From contig JAFSXS010000068.1 of the NCBI GenBank assembly GCA_017443945.1, positions 1-64,000 of the forward strand: DNA of 64,000 nt, given 5' to 3'. A program made the position numbers and the translations under genes. Below, in pieces: positions 53,055 through 61,649 of this stretch (its first letter is position 1; each line of letters opens with the position of its first letter). The stretch is from Synergistaceae bacterium. Its GTDB lineage: Bacteria; Synergistota; Synergistia; Synergistales; Aminobacteriaceae. The notes under the pieces are model-generated. The model searched no databases, had not been told where the DNA came from, and was given only the letters and a program-made list of their open reading frames with translations.

Positions 53055-53726
53055 GTGAAAGCATTATTTGTGAATGGATCACCGCGCAAAAATTGGAACA
53101 CTTTCAAACGTTTGGAAAGCGCAATGAAGGGAGCTTCAGAATCAGGAGCAGAGACGGAATTAATACACCTTTATGACTATAAATACAAAGGTTGTGTATC
53201 GTGTTTTGCGTGCAAGCTCAAGAACAAAAATTTTGACGGAATCTGCGTTTATCGCGACGAATTAAGGCCGGTGCTTGAGAAGGCGTTTGACTCTGATATT
53301 ATCGTAATGGGCAGCCCGATTTATTTTAGCTTTGTAACTGGTATGATGCGCTCATTTATGGAGAGATTAATTTTTCCTGTTATGACGTACAGCACTGACT
53401 CGAACGGGCAATTAATTAAGAACGTTGACAAGAAAATTTATACAGCAAATATTTACACGATGAATGCCTCTGAGTCAATTGCAGCTAAAATCGGTTATCC
53501 GGCATTGCTTGAGACGAATGACGCAGCTTTTAAACGCGTACTCGGTTATTGTGAAAGTCTTTGCGTGTATGAGACTCTGCAATTTAATGACTACTCGCGC
53601 TATGAGTGCAACATGTTTAATGGGGATCAGAGAGTCGAACGCAACAAAACTATTTTCCCCGAAGATTTAAACAAAGCATATGAACTCGGTAAACGTTTAG
53701 TCGAGAAGGCAAAAGAAGGCAAGTAA
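53055..53726 (+). CDS. Flavodoxin-like NAD(P)H-dependent FMN reductase / iron-sulfur flavoprotein type
   Basis: FMN-binding redox protein of 223 residues. N-terminal phosphate-binding segment NGSPRKNWNTFKRL, then GCVSCFACKLKNKN with three Cys in the place where iron-sulfur flavoproteins bind a cluster, VMGSPIYFSFVTGMMRSFME typical of the family, and LFVNGS opening. Likely an electron-transfer enzyme in an anaerobe. GGGAGA precedes the ATG. It is monocistronic, closed by a hairpin at 53735-53767. Confidence 0.87.
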   Translation: MKALFVNGSPRKNWNTFKRLESAMKGASESGAETELIHLYDYKYKGCVSCFACKLKNKNFDGICVYRDELRPVLEKAFDSDIIVMGSPIYFSFVTGMMRSFMERLIFPVMTYSTDSNGQLIKNVDKKIYTANIYTMNASESIAAKIGYPALLETNDAAFKRVLGYCESLCVYETLQFNDYSRYECNMFNGDQRVERNKTIFPEDLNKAYELGKRLVEKAKEGK

Positions 53727-53734
53727 AAATTTTT

Positions 53735-53767
53735 GCGGAAGTTATACATTTTTGCAGGGACTTCCGC
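53735..53767. terminator. Bidirectional terminator between convergent genes
   Basis: Perfect 8-base arms GCGGAAGT (53735-53742) and ACTTCCGC (53760-53767) with a 17-base loop, T-rich on both outer sides. It separates the flavoprotein gene from the convergent secreted-protein gene. Confidence 0.75.
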
Positions 53768-53777
53768 ATTTATTTGT

Positions 53778-54473
53778 TTATGGACGATAATTAGCTATGC
53801 TCTGACCATCATAAAATATTGGCAATAATTTATTTAGGCTTGACATTCCCATTTTGCGCGCTTGTGATTCTGCAAAGTTTACAGCCTTCATCGAGAGACA
53901 ACCGCCCCTGCTATCGTCAAATTCTCCGCCTGCGTCATAATTAATTTCTGTTATGACACCGTTTTTGCACCTGATATTTATAGTAGGGTCAAGCCAGCTG
54001 CTTCCGCCGTAGTAAGGCCCAAATATAATTATTGTATCGCCGATTTTGTGTCCTATGTTATTTATGGAATCTCCGAAAAATTTTTCTAGGACTCTTACGC
54101 TTGCTCCGACGTGGATTCCGTGAAATACAAATTTTGGATCCGTTGTCTTCATGAAGAATGCGCGAAATTTTTTATCTCTCAAGGCAGCTGCAAATACTAA
54201 TGTGAAATCCTTTGCGTAAACTCTATTCCAGATAACATTAGAGACTTCTATATTATCTTCGTCTACGTATTCGCGTTCTTTGCGCGTTAATCTTGACTCA
54301 AAAATGGGCTTATTGTGTGCTGCTATCTTGTCGGCGAAAATATGTATTTCTTTGACGAGAATATTAATTTTATCGTTGAATACATCTATTTTTTCGCTTC
54401 CTGCCTCATAAAACGCAAAACAGTTTTCAACACTCAACAACAAACAGATAACGGCCAAGAAAAATTTTCTCAT
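53778..54473 (-). CDS. Secreted protein of unknown function
   Basis: About 231 residues. Signal peptide MRKFFLAVICLLLSVENCFA. The mature part has a helical N-terminal half (KIDVFNDKINILVKEIHIFA) and a beta-rich C-terminal half (VSNVIWNRVYAKDFTLVFAA, HGIHVGASVRVLEKFFGDSI, DTIIIFGPYYGGSSWLDPTI) reminiscent of small periplasmic SmpA-like domains, but no family is firmly recognised. The ATG at 54473 is preferred, with GGAG about 11 bases upstream. It is monocistronic and converges with the flavoprotein gene. Confidence 0.72.
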   Translation of the reverse strand: MRKFFLAVICLLLSVENCFAFYEAGSEKIDVFNDKINILVKEIHIFADKIAAHNKPIFESRLTRKEREYVDEDNIEVSNVIWNRVYAKDFTLVFAAALRDKKFRAFFMKTTDPKFVFHGIHVGASVRVLEKFFGDSINNIGHKIGDTIIIFGPYYGGSSWLDPTINIRCKNGVITEINYDAGGEFDDSRGGCLSMKAVNFAESQARKMGMSSLNKLLPIFYDGQSIANYRP

Positions 54474-54492
54474 AAATAATTTCACTCCCAAC

Positions 54493-54529
54493 TATAAAAT
54501 AAATCCCTCCGGCCATTTACGACCAGAGG
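54493..54529 (-). terminator. Terminator of the TRAP-alcohol dehydrogenase operon
   Basis: On the minus strand CCTCTGG pairs with CCGGAGG (one G-T), followed by a T-rich stretch. It starts 13 bases after the dehydrogenase stop at 54542. Confidence 0.68.
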
Positions 54530-54541
54530 AAATAAAATTTT

Positions 54542-55564
54542 TTAGTCGAACATCAACGCAATTTTTCTGATTGATGGGTCTCTGCTGTCAACAAAATCAA
54601 ATGCCTTCTGCGCTTCCATAAATGGGAACGTGTGAGAGACTGCCCCGTTGAGATTTACTTTATGTTCATTCACGAGCTTTATTACTTCTGCAAATTTGCG
54701 ATTCTGTAAACGTGAGCCTCGTATATCAAGTTCCTTAGACGTTATCACAAATTGATTTATTTCATCGGGTGCAATACTGAATCCCATTGTAATAACTCGT
54801 GTAGCATTTCCAGCAGCCTGGCACGCACTTAATAGACTGCCTTTCACGCACGCAGCATCAATAGTAACTGTCGGGCCATAACCGCCGGTTAATTCTTTTG
54901 CGCGCTTGACTAAATCTTCATTGCGGGAATTAATTTTTGCGGTCGCTCCGTTCGATAAAGCCTCGTCGAGTCGTGCCTCGTCAATGTCCGCCATTATGAT
55001 ACTGTGAGGATTAAACAATTTCACGATTCGTAATAAGCTGCTTCCTAACGCACCCGCACCGATAATTAATACGTCGTCTTCGCTCTCTAACTGGGCACGC
55101 GAGCAGCACTGCACTGCAATTGTAGTAGGCTCGATCATTACTGCGTCTTTGTATTCGAGGAAATCAGGCAGTAAATAGCAATCTCCTTCAGGAACGGCCA
55201 TAAACTCGCGGTAACCTCCGTCAATGTGAACGCCTCTGACCTGTAAATTTTGACACACGTTAGGGCGCGACTTCCTGCACGCGTAACAATGCCCGCAGGC
55301 TGTTACTTGATCGATTATGACTCTTTCGCCTACTTTGCGCGTTTTAACGTTCGGGGCAACTTCTACGATCTCACCGACTATTTCATGACCAATGACTCTG
55401 GGATAAGTGGCAGCTGCATTAGTTCCGTGATAGATTCCTACGTCAGAACCGCAGATCCCAGACGCTTTTATCTTGACTAACACATTATCATGCTCGTTAA
55501 TTTCGGGTTTGGGCATGTCGATAATTCTTAACTCATTAGGCTTCACTATTTGTACAGCTTTCAT
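54542..55564 (-). CDS. Zinc-dependent medium-chain alcohol dehydrogenase (polyol/sugar-acid dehydrogenase type)
   Basis: NAD(P)-dependent oxidation of a secondary alcohol, likely a polyol or sugar acid. 340 residues. Catalytic zinc site: ICGSDVGIYHG and VIGHEIVGEIVEV; structural zinc: CGHCYACRKSRPNVC; cofactor site: VLIIGAGALGSSLLRIVK with MADIDEAR downstream. The closest families are L-threonine, sorbitol and L-gulonate/galactonate 5-dehydrogenases. It follows dctM, so the substrate brought in by the TRAP transporter may be its substrate. A G-rich element separates it from dctM. Confidence 0.9.
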   Translation of the reverse strand: MKAVQIVKPNELRIIDMPKPEINEHDNVLVKIKASGICGSDVGIYHGTNAAATYPRVIGHEIVGEIVEVAPNVKTRKVGERVIIDQVTACGHCYACRKSRPNVCQNLQVRGVHIDGGYREFMAVPEGDCYLLPDFLEYKDAVMIEPTTIAVQCCSRAQLESEDDVLIIGAGALGSSLLRIVKLFNPHSIIMADIDEARLDEALSNGATAKINSRNEDLVKRAKELTGGYGPTVTIDAACVKGSLLSACQAAGNATRVITMGFSIAPDEINQFVITSKELDIRGSRLQNRKFAEVIKLVNEHKVNLNGAVSHTFPFMEAQKAFDFVDSRDPSIRKIALMFD

Positions 55565-55626
55565 AATAAATTTTTCACCTCTTATAAATTTTTACATCCA
55601 ATACACTTTATTATCGCACGAATTAC

Positions 55627-55671
55627 GGGCGGGGAGGGGGTTCGGGGGAACGGGTTTTCAGGGGTGCCCCC
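55627..55671 (+). repeat. G-rich element with G-quadruplex-forming pattern and hairpin
   Basis: Five G-runs (3, 4, 5, 5 and 3 long) separated by 1-3 bases from 55627, followed by GGGG-T-G-CCCC. It is exceptional in this AT-rich window. It lies between dctM and the dehydrogenase gene; the G-rich strand is the template strand for those genes. Confidence 0.65.
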
Positions 55672-55697
55672 GACTACAGGAAATAAAAAATTTTTCG

Positions 55698-56981
55698 CTA
55701 AATCCCATATAACAGCCCTACTAGCCACAACGTAACCGGCGGGAAATATGTAACTAGCAGCAATACAGCAAAATTGCAGATTAAAAACGGGATTATCGCT
55801 TTCGTTCCCTGAGCAATTGAAATTTTACCGATTGATGTCGTAATAAATAAACACACACCTACAGGAGGAGTCGTCAAGCCTATAACTAGATTCAATACAC
55901 ACATAACACCGAACTGAATCGGGCTTACTCCTATTGACGTTACAACAGGAAGCAAAACAGGAAATAAAATCGTCAATGCCGCTATCGTCTCCATAAAGCA
56001 CCCCACAAATAACAGGAAAATATTTATTATCAGCAAGATAACAAATTTATTCTGAGTAATCGAGAGAATCCAATTTGCAATCATCGTAGGAATCTGTTCT
56101 TTCGTGAGGACGTATGCAAAAACGTTCGCAAATCCTACAAGTACCATTATCCCAGCTGCTCCGACCATTGAGTCGCGAATAACTATAAGAGCTGATTTAA
56201 TGCTCAATTCACGATAAATAAAGAATCCTACAAATAACGCATAAAGCACTGCTATAATACTCGCTTCCGTCGGCGTTACTATTCCCGTTAAGATCCCTGC
56301 AAGAATTATCACCATCATTAACAGCGCCCAGAAAGCCTCTCGCCCTGATGAAATTATTTCTCTGAAAGTCGCGCGCCTCTCGTTCTTGGGATAATTGCGT
56401 TTGACTGAGATTACATAAGCTACTAACATCATGCCTAATCCCATTAAGATCCCGGGAATTACTCCGGCAACAAACATTTTTGAGACGCTTATACCCGTTA
56501 ACGTTCCCGCCATAATCATCGGCACACTCGGCGGAATTATCGGCCCTATACATGAACTCGCAGCCGTAACAGCTACTGAATAATCAGCGTCATAACCGTC
56601 TTTGACCATCGCAGGAATAAGAATCCCGCCCAGTGAAGCAGCATCAGCCGCCGCAGTTCCGGAAACTCCCGCAAAAATCATTGACGCTCCTATATTCGCA
56701 AGTCCTAGACCTCCCCGAATGTGGCCTATAACTTTATCGCAAAATCTTACTATTTGATACGTTATTCCGCCGGTGTTCATTAAATTTCCCGCAAGCATAA
56801 ATCCCGGTATACATAAAAGCGTAAACGAGTCCAGCCCAGAAAAAAATCTCTGCGCAAACGTTACAAGCGGCATATTTTCAAGCAAAAAATATAACAAACT
56901 CGATATCCCCAGACAGTAAGCGACAGGGAAGCCGACAAACAAGAATACAAGAAAACTCAAGAATAATACAGCAACACTCAT
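55698..56981 (-). CDS. dctM: TRAP transporter large permease subunit DctM
   Basis: Twelve-helix inner-membrane permease of a TRAP (sodium-driven, binding-protein-dependent) carboxylate or sugar-acid transporter. 427 residues. Hallmarks: FVGFPVAYCLGIS, GIPGFMLAGNLM-like LCIPGFMLAGNLMNTGGI, IFAGVSGTAAADAASLGGIL and IGPIIPPSVPMIM. It overlaps dctQ by one base. No fused Q domain. Confidence 0.95.
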   Translation of the reverse strand: MSVAVLFLSFLVFLFVGFPVAYCLGISSLLYFLLENMPLVTFAQRFFSGLDSFTLLCIPGFMLAGNLMNTGGITYQIVRFCDKVIGHIRGGLGLANIGASMIFAGVSGTAAADAASLGGILIPAMVKDGYDADYSVAVTAASSCIGPIIPPSVPMIMAGTLTGISVSKMFVAGVIPGILMGLGMMLVAYVISVKRNYPKNERRATFREIISSGREAFWALLMMVIILAGILTGIVTPTEASIIAVLYALFVGFFIYRELSIKSALIVIRDSMVGAAGIMVLVGFANVFAYVLTKEQIPTMIANWILSITQNKFVILLIINIFLLFVGCFMETIAALTILFPVLLPVVTSIGVSPIQFGVMCVLNLVIGLTTPPVGVCLFITTSIGKISIAQGTKAIIPFLICNFAVLLLVTYFPPVTLWLVGLLYGI

Positions 56982-57520
56982 TATTTAACGACCTCCTCAA
57001 CGTCATAATTTCCGATTGATTCCTCTTCAGGGCTCGCAAGTAATTCTTTTGTGTCTGTCCCGAACAAGAGCAAAATAATTTTTACCGCATACGATACAGC
57101 CTGCAGCACAACAAATAACAGCACAGAAAAATTTATCCACTGCATAGGGAGCTGCATTGCCGTTGATACCATCCTGAAGCGCAGAAAAACGAATTTCGGC
57201 ACCGAATAATATGCAAGATAGACATCAAACACGATTAATATCAAGCACACTAGAATCTCATAACATTTCTTGAAACCGGGCGCAAATTTCGACGTAAAAA
57301 TATCAACTCGCGCGTATTCGTCCTTGAGTGAGACCGCCGCCGCACCTACCGCAACTGAATAAATAAATAAATATCTCGCCGCTTCCTCCGTCCATGAAGG
57401 CACAACAGGTAAAAATGTCCTGCTGAAAACTTGAATAACTACAGCAGCTATATAACCGAGCATTCCTATTACAGCTAATAAAGAAATCAGCCAGTAATAA
57501 ATTTTTGTGAGAATCTTCAA
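56981..57520 (-). CDS. dctQ: TRAP transporter small permease subunit DctQ
   Basis: Four-helix small subunit, 179 residues. Hallmarks: VIQVFSRTFLPVVPSWTEEAARYLFIYSV pattern (PSWTEEAARYL) and a conserved DEYARVDIFT segment. The C-terminus is acidic and cytoplasmic. It lies between the hydrolase gene (4-base gap) and dctM (one-base overlap). Confidence 0.92.
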   Translation of the reverse strand: MKILTKIYYWLISLLAVIGMLGYIAAVVIQVFSRTFLPVVPSWTEEAARYLFIYSVAVGAAAVSLKDEYARVDIFTSKFAPGFKKCYEILVCLILIVFDVYLAYYSVPKFVFLRFRMVSTAMQLPMQWINFSVLLFVVLQAVSYAVKIILLLFGTDTKELLASPEEESIGNYDVEEVVK

Positions 57521-57524
57521 GTGT

Positions 57525-58352
57525 TTACGCTCCTTTACTCATGAAATTTTTGATACACTCTGCACACTCTCTCGGCCTCTCCATCAATATTAAATGAGTC
57601 GTGCCGGGAAAATCTTTCGCGAGGGTAAATCCGCCTTTGACATTTTCGCGTATAAAATCTGCCGTCTTCATTGAATATAAACCTTTTTCGGGCATTATGT
57701 ACAGGAACGGGACAGAAATTTTTTGCATTGCAGGACGCTGGTCAGTCCTGAAAAGTGAATACCATAGACTCGCAAATGTTAAAGGGTCTTGGCCTTGTCG
57801 GGCTGTTACGGCCATTGATGACTCAAATTCTGCCGGGACGCTGGCCAATGAAGGATTCATTAATTTTGCGATGTGCCAAATTCCTGCGCCGTAATCGTCA
57901 AATATTCTGTCGAGGTCGCACAAGAAATCTTCATCTGTCTGTCTGCCGCAAACAAGCCCGCCCTCCCAGACTGTATTACGCATATAAGGTGTCATATCAA
58001 CAGAAATAATTTGCTTGAGCCTGTTACAGCCGAATTGATTTACATAACTGAAAATTGACGCTGCACCCATTGAATGACCGATTACAGTTATATTCTTGAG
58101 ATCGAGATAATTAATTAAGTCGTTCATGTCTTGGCCAAGTCTCTTTACGTTCATGTGAAATAATGATTTGTCTGAAGCACCGTGCCCGCGCTGGTCATAG
58201 CAGATACAGCGGTAATCTGATTTGAACTCGTTGATAAAATTTTTTAGCTCCATGTGATTCGAGCCTAGACCGTGAGCAAATAAAATTGTCTCGCCCTGTC
58301 CGTAGTCTTCATAATAAATTTTTGTGTAGTCAGATGATGCAAGAAACGGCAT
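57525..58352 (-). CDS. Alpha/beta-hydrolase within the TRAP operon
   Basis: 275-residue hydrolase. HGLGSNHMELKN oxyanion region, CYDQRGHGASD, nucleophile elbow GHSMGAAS with Ser, and a C-terminal GTTHLILMERP His; an acid residue is likely in the MPEKGLYS region. No signal peptide. Such enzymes (pimeloyl-ester carboxylesterase, lactonase and haloperoxidase-like) can open a lactone or ester. Placement between the binding protein and permease genes suggests it processes the imported compound. Substrate unknown. Confidence 0.88.
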   Translation of the reverse strand: MPFLASSDYTKIYYEDYGQGETILFAHGLGSNHMELKNFINEFKSDYRCICYDQRGHGASDKSLFHMNVKRLGQDMNDLINYLDLKNITVIGHSMGAASIFSYVNQFGCNRLKQIISVDMTPYMRNTVWEGGLVCGRQTDEDFLCDLDRIFDDYGAGIWHIAKLMNPSLASVPAEFESSMAVTARQGQDPLTFASLWYSLFRTDQRPAMQKISVPFLYIMPEKGLYSMKTADFIRENVKGGFTLAKDFPGTTHLILMERPRECAECIKNFMSKGA

Positions 58353-58370
58353 AAAAATTTTCTCCTAGCA

Positions 58371-58406
58371 AATAAAAAATTGCCGGCGCAAAACTTCACA
58401 CCGGCG
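58371..58406 (-). terminator. Intra-operon hairpin after dctP (attenuator or 3'-end stabiliser)
   Basis: On the minus strand GCCGG pairs with CCGGC, followed by an A/T stretch with six T, in the 68-base gap between dctP and the hydrolase gene. Such hairpins commonly give the binding-protein gene higher expression than the permease genes. Confidence 0.62.
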
Positions 58407-58420
58407 AAAAGATTTACGTT

Positions 58421-59410
58421 TTATTTGGGTTCAGCTGCTTTGATTTTGTCGTAGAGAGGCTTTAAATATTTATATTCGCCTTCCATTAATTTTTGCATAG
58501 CTGAGTCTGCTAATTTTGCAAATGCTGCCTGGTCGACATCGTTAATAATTGTCATGCCCTTAGACTGTAAGAAGCCTTCAAGCTCGGATTCATCCTTCAA
58601 GAATAATTCATGCTCGTACGCCTGCATTTCTTTGCCGACCTCAAGAACGATTTTCTGCAAGTCAGCGGGTAAAGCCTGAAAACTTTGCTCACTCATTGCG
58701 AAATAAAGCCACGTTCTTAAGTGCTCAGTCTTGCATAAAAATTTCTGGACTTCATAGAAATTTCCTGATTTGATCATAGCTAAGGGGTTCTCTTGGCCTT
58801 GAATCGTTCCGCTCTGCAAACTTGTGAAGACTTCAGAGAATGCCATCGGGGTGGGCTTGGCTCCGAAAGACTCGAACGTAGAAACAGTTATAGTTGACGC
58901 AGGAGTCCTTATAATCAAGCCTTTAATATCATCAGGAGTGCGAATCGCTTTATTAGCTGTAACATCGCGCGGGCCTCTGACGAAATAAGCAAGACATCTG
59001 AATCCGGCACCGTCCATCAACATTAAATTTTCGATTTCTTTGCCGATTTCACCGCCTGCAACTGCTTCAACGTGTGCATCACTCGTCATCAAGTAGGGAA
59101 CGCCTAAGATTCCAAGTTCGGGAACATAAGTCATCATTGACTCGCCGGTTATTACGACATCAACGCCGCCGCCTGTTAAAGCTGATTGAATCGTGTCGAT
59201 TTCGTTTCCTAATTGGCTGTTAGGGTAAATTTTGACCTCGATTTTACCGCCCGAACGTTTTTCGACTTCCTGCTTGAAAAATTCGCTTGCCTTGTGCCAC
59301 GAGTGATTTTCGTCAACAATGTGAGTTACTGTGATTGTGTGATTTGCAGCAAATGCCGCCGCACATGATACAAGCAGCATAGCAAGTACCAGAGCTGAAA
59401 GTTTCTTCAT
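58421..59410 (-). CDS. dctP: TRAP transporter substrate-binding protein DctP
   Basis: Periplasmic solute-binding protein, 329 residues. Signal peptide ends AFAAN. Family pattern: VEVKIYPNSQLGNEIDTIQS region (KIYPNSQLG), GIRTPDDIKGLIIRTPAS-type segment (TPDDIKGLIIRTP), FGAKPTPMAFSEVFTSLQSG and GQENPLAMI, with the conserved Arg for carboxylate binding in the IRTP segment. This points to a carboxylate such as a sugar acid. Strong GGAGG 9-10 bases before ATG. First gene of the operon dctP, hydrolase, dctQ, dctM, dehydrogenase. Confidence 0.95.
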   Translation of the reverse strand: MKKLSALVLAMLLVSCAAAFAANHTITVTHIVDENHSWHKASEFFKQEVEKRSGGKIEVKIYPNSQLGNEIDTIQSALTGGGVDVVITGESMMTYVPELGILGVPYLMTSDAHVEAVAGGEIGKEIENLMLMDGAGFRCLAYFVRGPRDVTANKAIRTPDDIKGLIIRTPASTITVSTFESFGAKPTPMAFSEVFTSLQSGTIQGQENPLAMIKSGNFYEVQKFLCKTEHLRTWLYFAMSEQSFQALPADLQKIVLEVGKEMQAYEHELFLKDESELEGFLQSKGMTIINDVDQAAFAKLADSAMQKLMEGEYKYLKPLYDKIKAAEPK

Positions 59411-59487
59411 GAATACAAAACCTCCTGAAATATTGAATTAAATTTTATGGTGCTTAAATTATACGTGATAAATCGCGTGAAAAGCAA

Positions 59488-59493
59488 TATAAT
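59488..59493 (+). promoter_or_regulatory. Consensus -10 hexamer just before the nucleosidase ATG
   Basis: TATAAT ends 7 bases before the ATG at 59501, so transcription would start about on the ATG (a leaderless mRNA). No Shine-Dalgarno-like sequence is present. The -35 region is poor. Confidence 0.5.
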
Positions 59494-59500
59494 TAATTCC

Positions 59501-60256
59501 ATGAAATATAAATCTTTCGCTGCCATATTGACAGCAGTAACAATCGAGAAAACTTATGTGATGAAATTATATGACAACTGGGAAAAAATGACTCTTCCGA
59601 GCGATGAACAGGAATATTTTATTACATCATTTGAAAGCGGTGATAAATCTCGTAAAATCATCACGGCGAGTCAAAATCTTATGGGCATGACAGCGGCGGC
59701 TCTGCTATCTTCCAAAGTTATTTACAATTTCAGGCCTAAATATTTAATCATGTGCGGTATAGCTGCAGGTGTCGGACGTGAAATCGAACAAATTTACGGC
59801 GATATAATAATTCCTGATGTCGTATGGGACGCTTCAGCCGGAAAATTTACCTCCCCCGAAAAAGCTGCTATAAGATACGGCAATGTAGGCTTTGAACCTC
59901 GACCGAGAGCACTATATCTCGATAAAGCCGTAAAAGAAAAAATAATTTCCCTTGCAGACAACACAGAATTTAGAATTAACATAGGCGCAATGGCGTGCGG
60001 AAGTTATGTAATCGCAAACAGTGAAGTATTGAATAAACAAATTTATCCGCAATTCCCTTCGACAATAGGCCTTGACATGGAATCTTACGGAGTGTTTTAC
60101 TCTGCTGAATATTCATCACATCCAAGACCTAAAGCAATTATCATTAAGGGCATATGCGACTACGCCGACGAGGACAAATCCGACAAATATCAAAAATTTG
60201 CGTCTTATAACAGCAGCATGTTAACAAAATATTTGATAGAAAACGTGTTAGATTAA
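59501..60256 (+). CDS. Phosphorylase-superfamily nucleosidase (MTA/SAH nucleosidase-like)
   Basis: About 251 residues of the PNP/UDP phosphorylase fold, acting on a nucleoside or its 5'-substituted form. Visible: AILTAVTIEK, LIMCGIAAGVGREI, IIIPDVVWDASAG, and the active-site segments IGLDMESYGVF (Met-Glu for ribose) and KGICDYADEDKSD with the catalytic Asp. The KGICDYADEDK style is common in nucleosidases found as defence effectors, but this protein stands alone. I chose the ATG at 59501 since the fold starts there; an ATG at 59447 would run over the promoter. It converges with the kinase gene, overlapping by 4 bases. Confidence 0.85.
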   Translation: MKYKSFAAILTAVTIEKTYVMKLYDNWEKMTLPSDEQEYFITSFESGDKSRKIITASQNLMGMTAAALLSSKVIYNFRPKYLIMCGIAAGVGREIEQIYGDIIIPDVVWDASAGKFTSPEKAAIRYGNVGFEPRPRALYLDKAVKEKIISLADNTEFRINIGAMACGSYVIANSEVLNKQIYPQFPSTIGLDMESYGVFYSAEYSSHPRPKAIIIKGICDYADEDKSDKYQKFASYNSSMLTKYLIENVLD

Positions 60257-61638
60257 GCCTTAAATCTCGCTGTTATTCTTGTGCCTTCACCAGGTTTAGA
60301 TGAAATTTGCAGTGTCCCGCCTATTAGACTCATTCGTTCGGTCATGCTTGCAAGTCCTCTATGGCCTTCGACTCGTAAAGTTTCGTGATTTATCCCGCTG
60401 GACTCAAAGCCCCGCCCGTTGTCAGAAATTTCGAGAGTCAAATTTTCGTCATCGTCCTTGTTGAGCTTGATTAACACCTCGCTTGCTTCACCGTGCCTGA
60501 CCGCGTTAGAGACTGCCTCTTGAACGATTCGCAGTAATGATAAAGTTTTCTCGCTGTCAACCTCGATTTTAGCTTCCTCGTCAAAGTCAGTGAAGACTCC
60601 GATATAATAGACCTGTGCTAACCTGTCAGCTAATTCCGTCAAAGCCTCAACAAATCCCAAATCAACCCAAGGCGGAGCAAGTTCATCACATAGAGATCTT
60701 AACTCGCGGACTACAGTTTTTGCGATTACTTCAGTGCGTTTGACTCGTTCGATATTATTTTCTTCATCGCGTGCCATGTGTAATTGCTGCAACAATGCCG
60801 TAATGTCCTGCAATGGGCCGTCGTGAATCTCTCTAGCCATGTCTAAACGTTCCTGTTCTTGAGCTTTTACTATATCGCGTACGTAATTATTTCGCAATTT
60901 ATCGCGGTCAACTGCTGCCTGAGCTGCTCTCACTAATGCAATATGAACGCTTTCAATTTCCTGCACGGCTTTATCGGGTAAATCTTCGGGGACATCTTTT
61001 CCGAGAGTCATATTTTCAATTTCGGCAGCTAAAGACTGTAACGGCACAACTAGAAAACGCCATAACATTCTAATCGCAACAAAAATTGACAACGCAATAA
61101 TCACTATCAAAGCCGGCCAAATTCTTGTAACTCCTACGAGACCGCCTAATAATTGAGTCCATGAGACAGCAGCAATTACATAACCTCCTCCGCGGCGTTT
61201 AACGGGCTGTACTGCTAAAGTGTAAATCGCGCCTTCTTTGTCCTCGACTTTGACTGCATGACCGACGGGGAGACTCTGACTCCAAATCGCAGAAATATTC
61301 ATAGCTCCTGGAGACGCAGCGATGACTCTTCCGTCCTGACCTATTAAAGCAACCCACCCGGGAATTGACGGCCCCCATGAGAAAAACGGCAGTCTTGTAA
61401 ATTCACTCAATACAGAATATGACCATACTTCAGAATCAGAAGCTAAATGATATGACATACTTTCCGCTAAATCTTGAACGTAGGAGCTTACGGCCTCATC
61501 CATAGCGCGTTCCTGGCTGACCATTCCGCCTATTGCCACGAAAACAACAGCAGCAGACGGAACTACAAGCGCACACAACAGCCACGCTAATAAATGAGAT
61601 TTTGACCCCGAAAATTTTTTGCGTAAACCTTCAAACAT
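60253..61638 (-). CDS. Sensor histidine kinase, NarX/LiaS type (HisKA_3)
   Basis: Inner-membrane sensor, 461 residues. Two membrane segments (about 16-36 and 165-185) flank a periplasmic sensory domain of about 130 residues with no recognised family. A HAMP-like segment is followed by HisKA_3 (REIHDGPLQDITALLQQL, phospho-His near residue 268) and the ATPase domain (N-box VQEAVSNAVRHG, G1 DNGRGF, G2 GHRGLASMTERM). It is expected to phosphorylate the response regulator 12 bases downstream. The signal is unknown. Confidence 0.93.
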   Translation of the reverse strand: MFEGLRKKFSGSKSHLLAWLLCALVVPSAAVVFVAIGGMVSQERAMDEAVSSYVQDLAESMSYHLASDSEVWSYSVLSEFTRLPFFSWGPSIPGWVALIGQDGRVIAASPGAMNISAIWSQSLPVGHAVKVEDKEGAIYTLAVQPVKRRGGGYVIAAVSWTQLLGGLVGVTRIWPALIVIIALSIFVAIRMLWRFLVVPLQSLAAEIENMTLGKDVPEDLPDKAVQEIESVHIALVRAAQAAVDRDKLRNNYVRDIVKAQEQERLDMAREIHDGPLQDITALLQQLHMARDEENNIERVKRTEVIAKTVVRELRSLCDELAPPWVDLGFVEALTELADRLAQVYYIGVFTDFDEEAKIEVDSEKTLSLLRIVQEAVSNAVRHGEASEVLIKLNKDDDENLTLEISDNGRGFESSGINHETLRVEGHRGLASMTERMSLIGGTLQISSKPGEGTRITARFKA

Positions 61639-61649
61639 GAAAAATTTAA

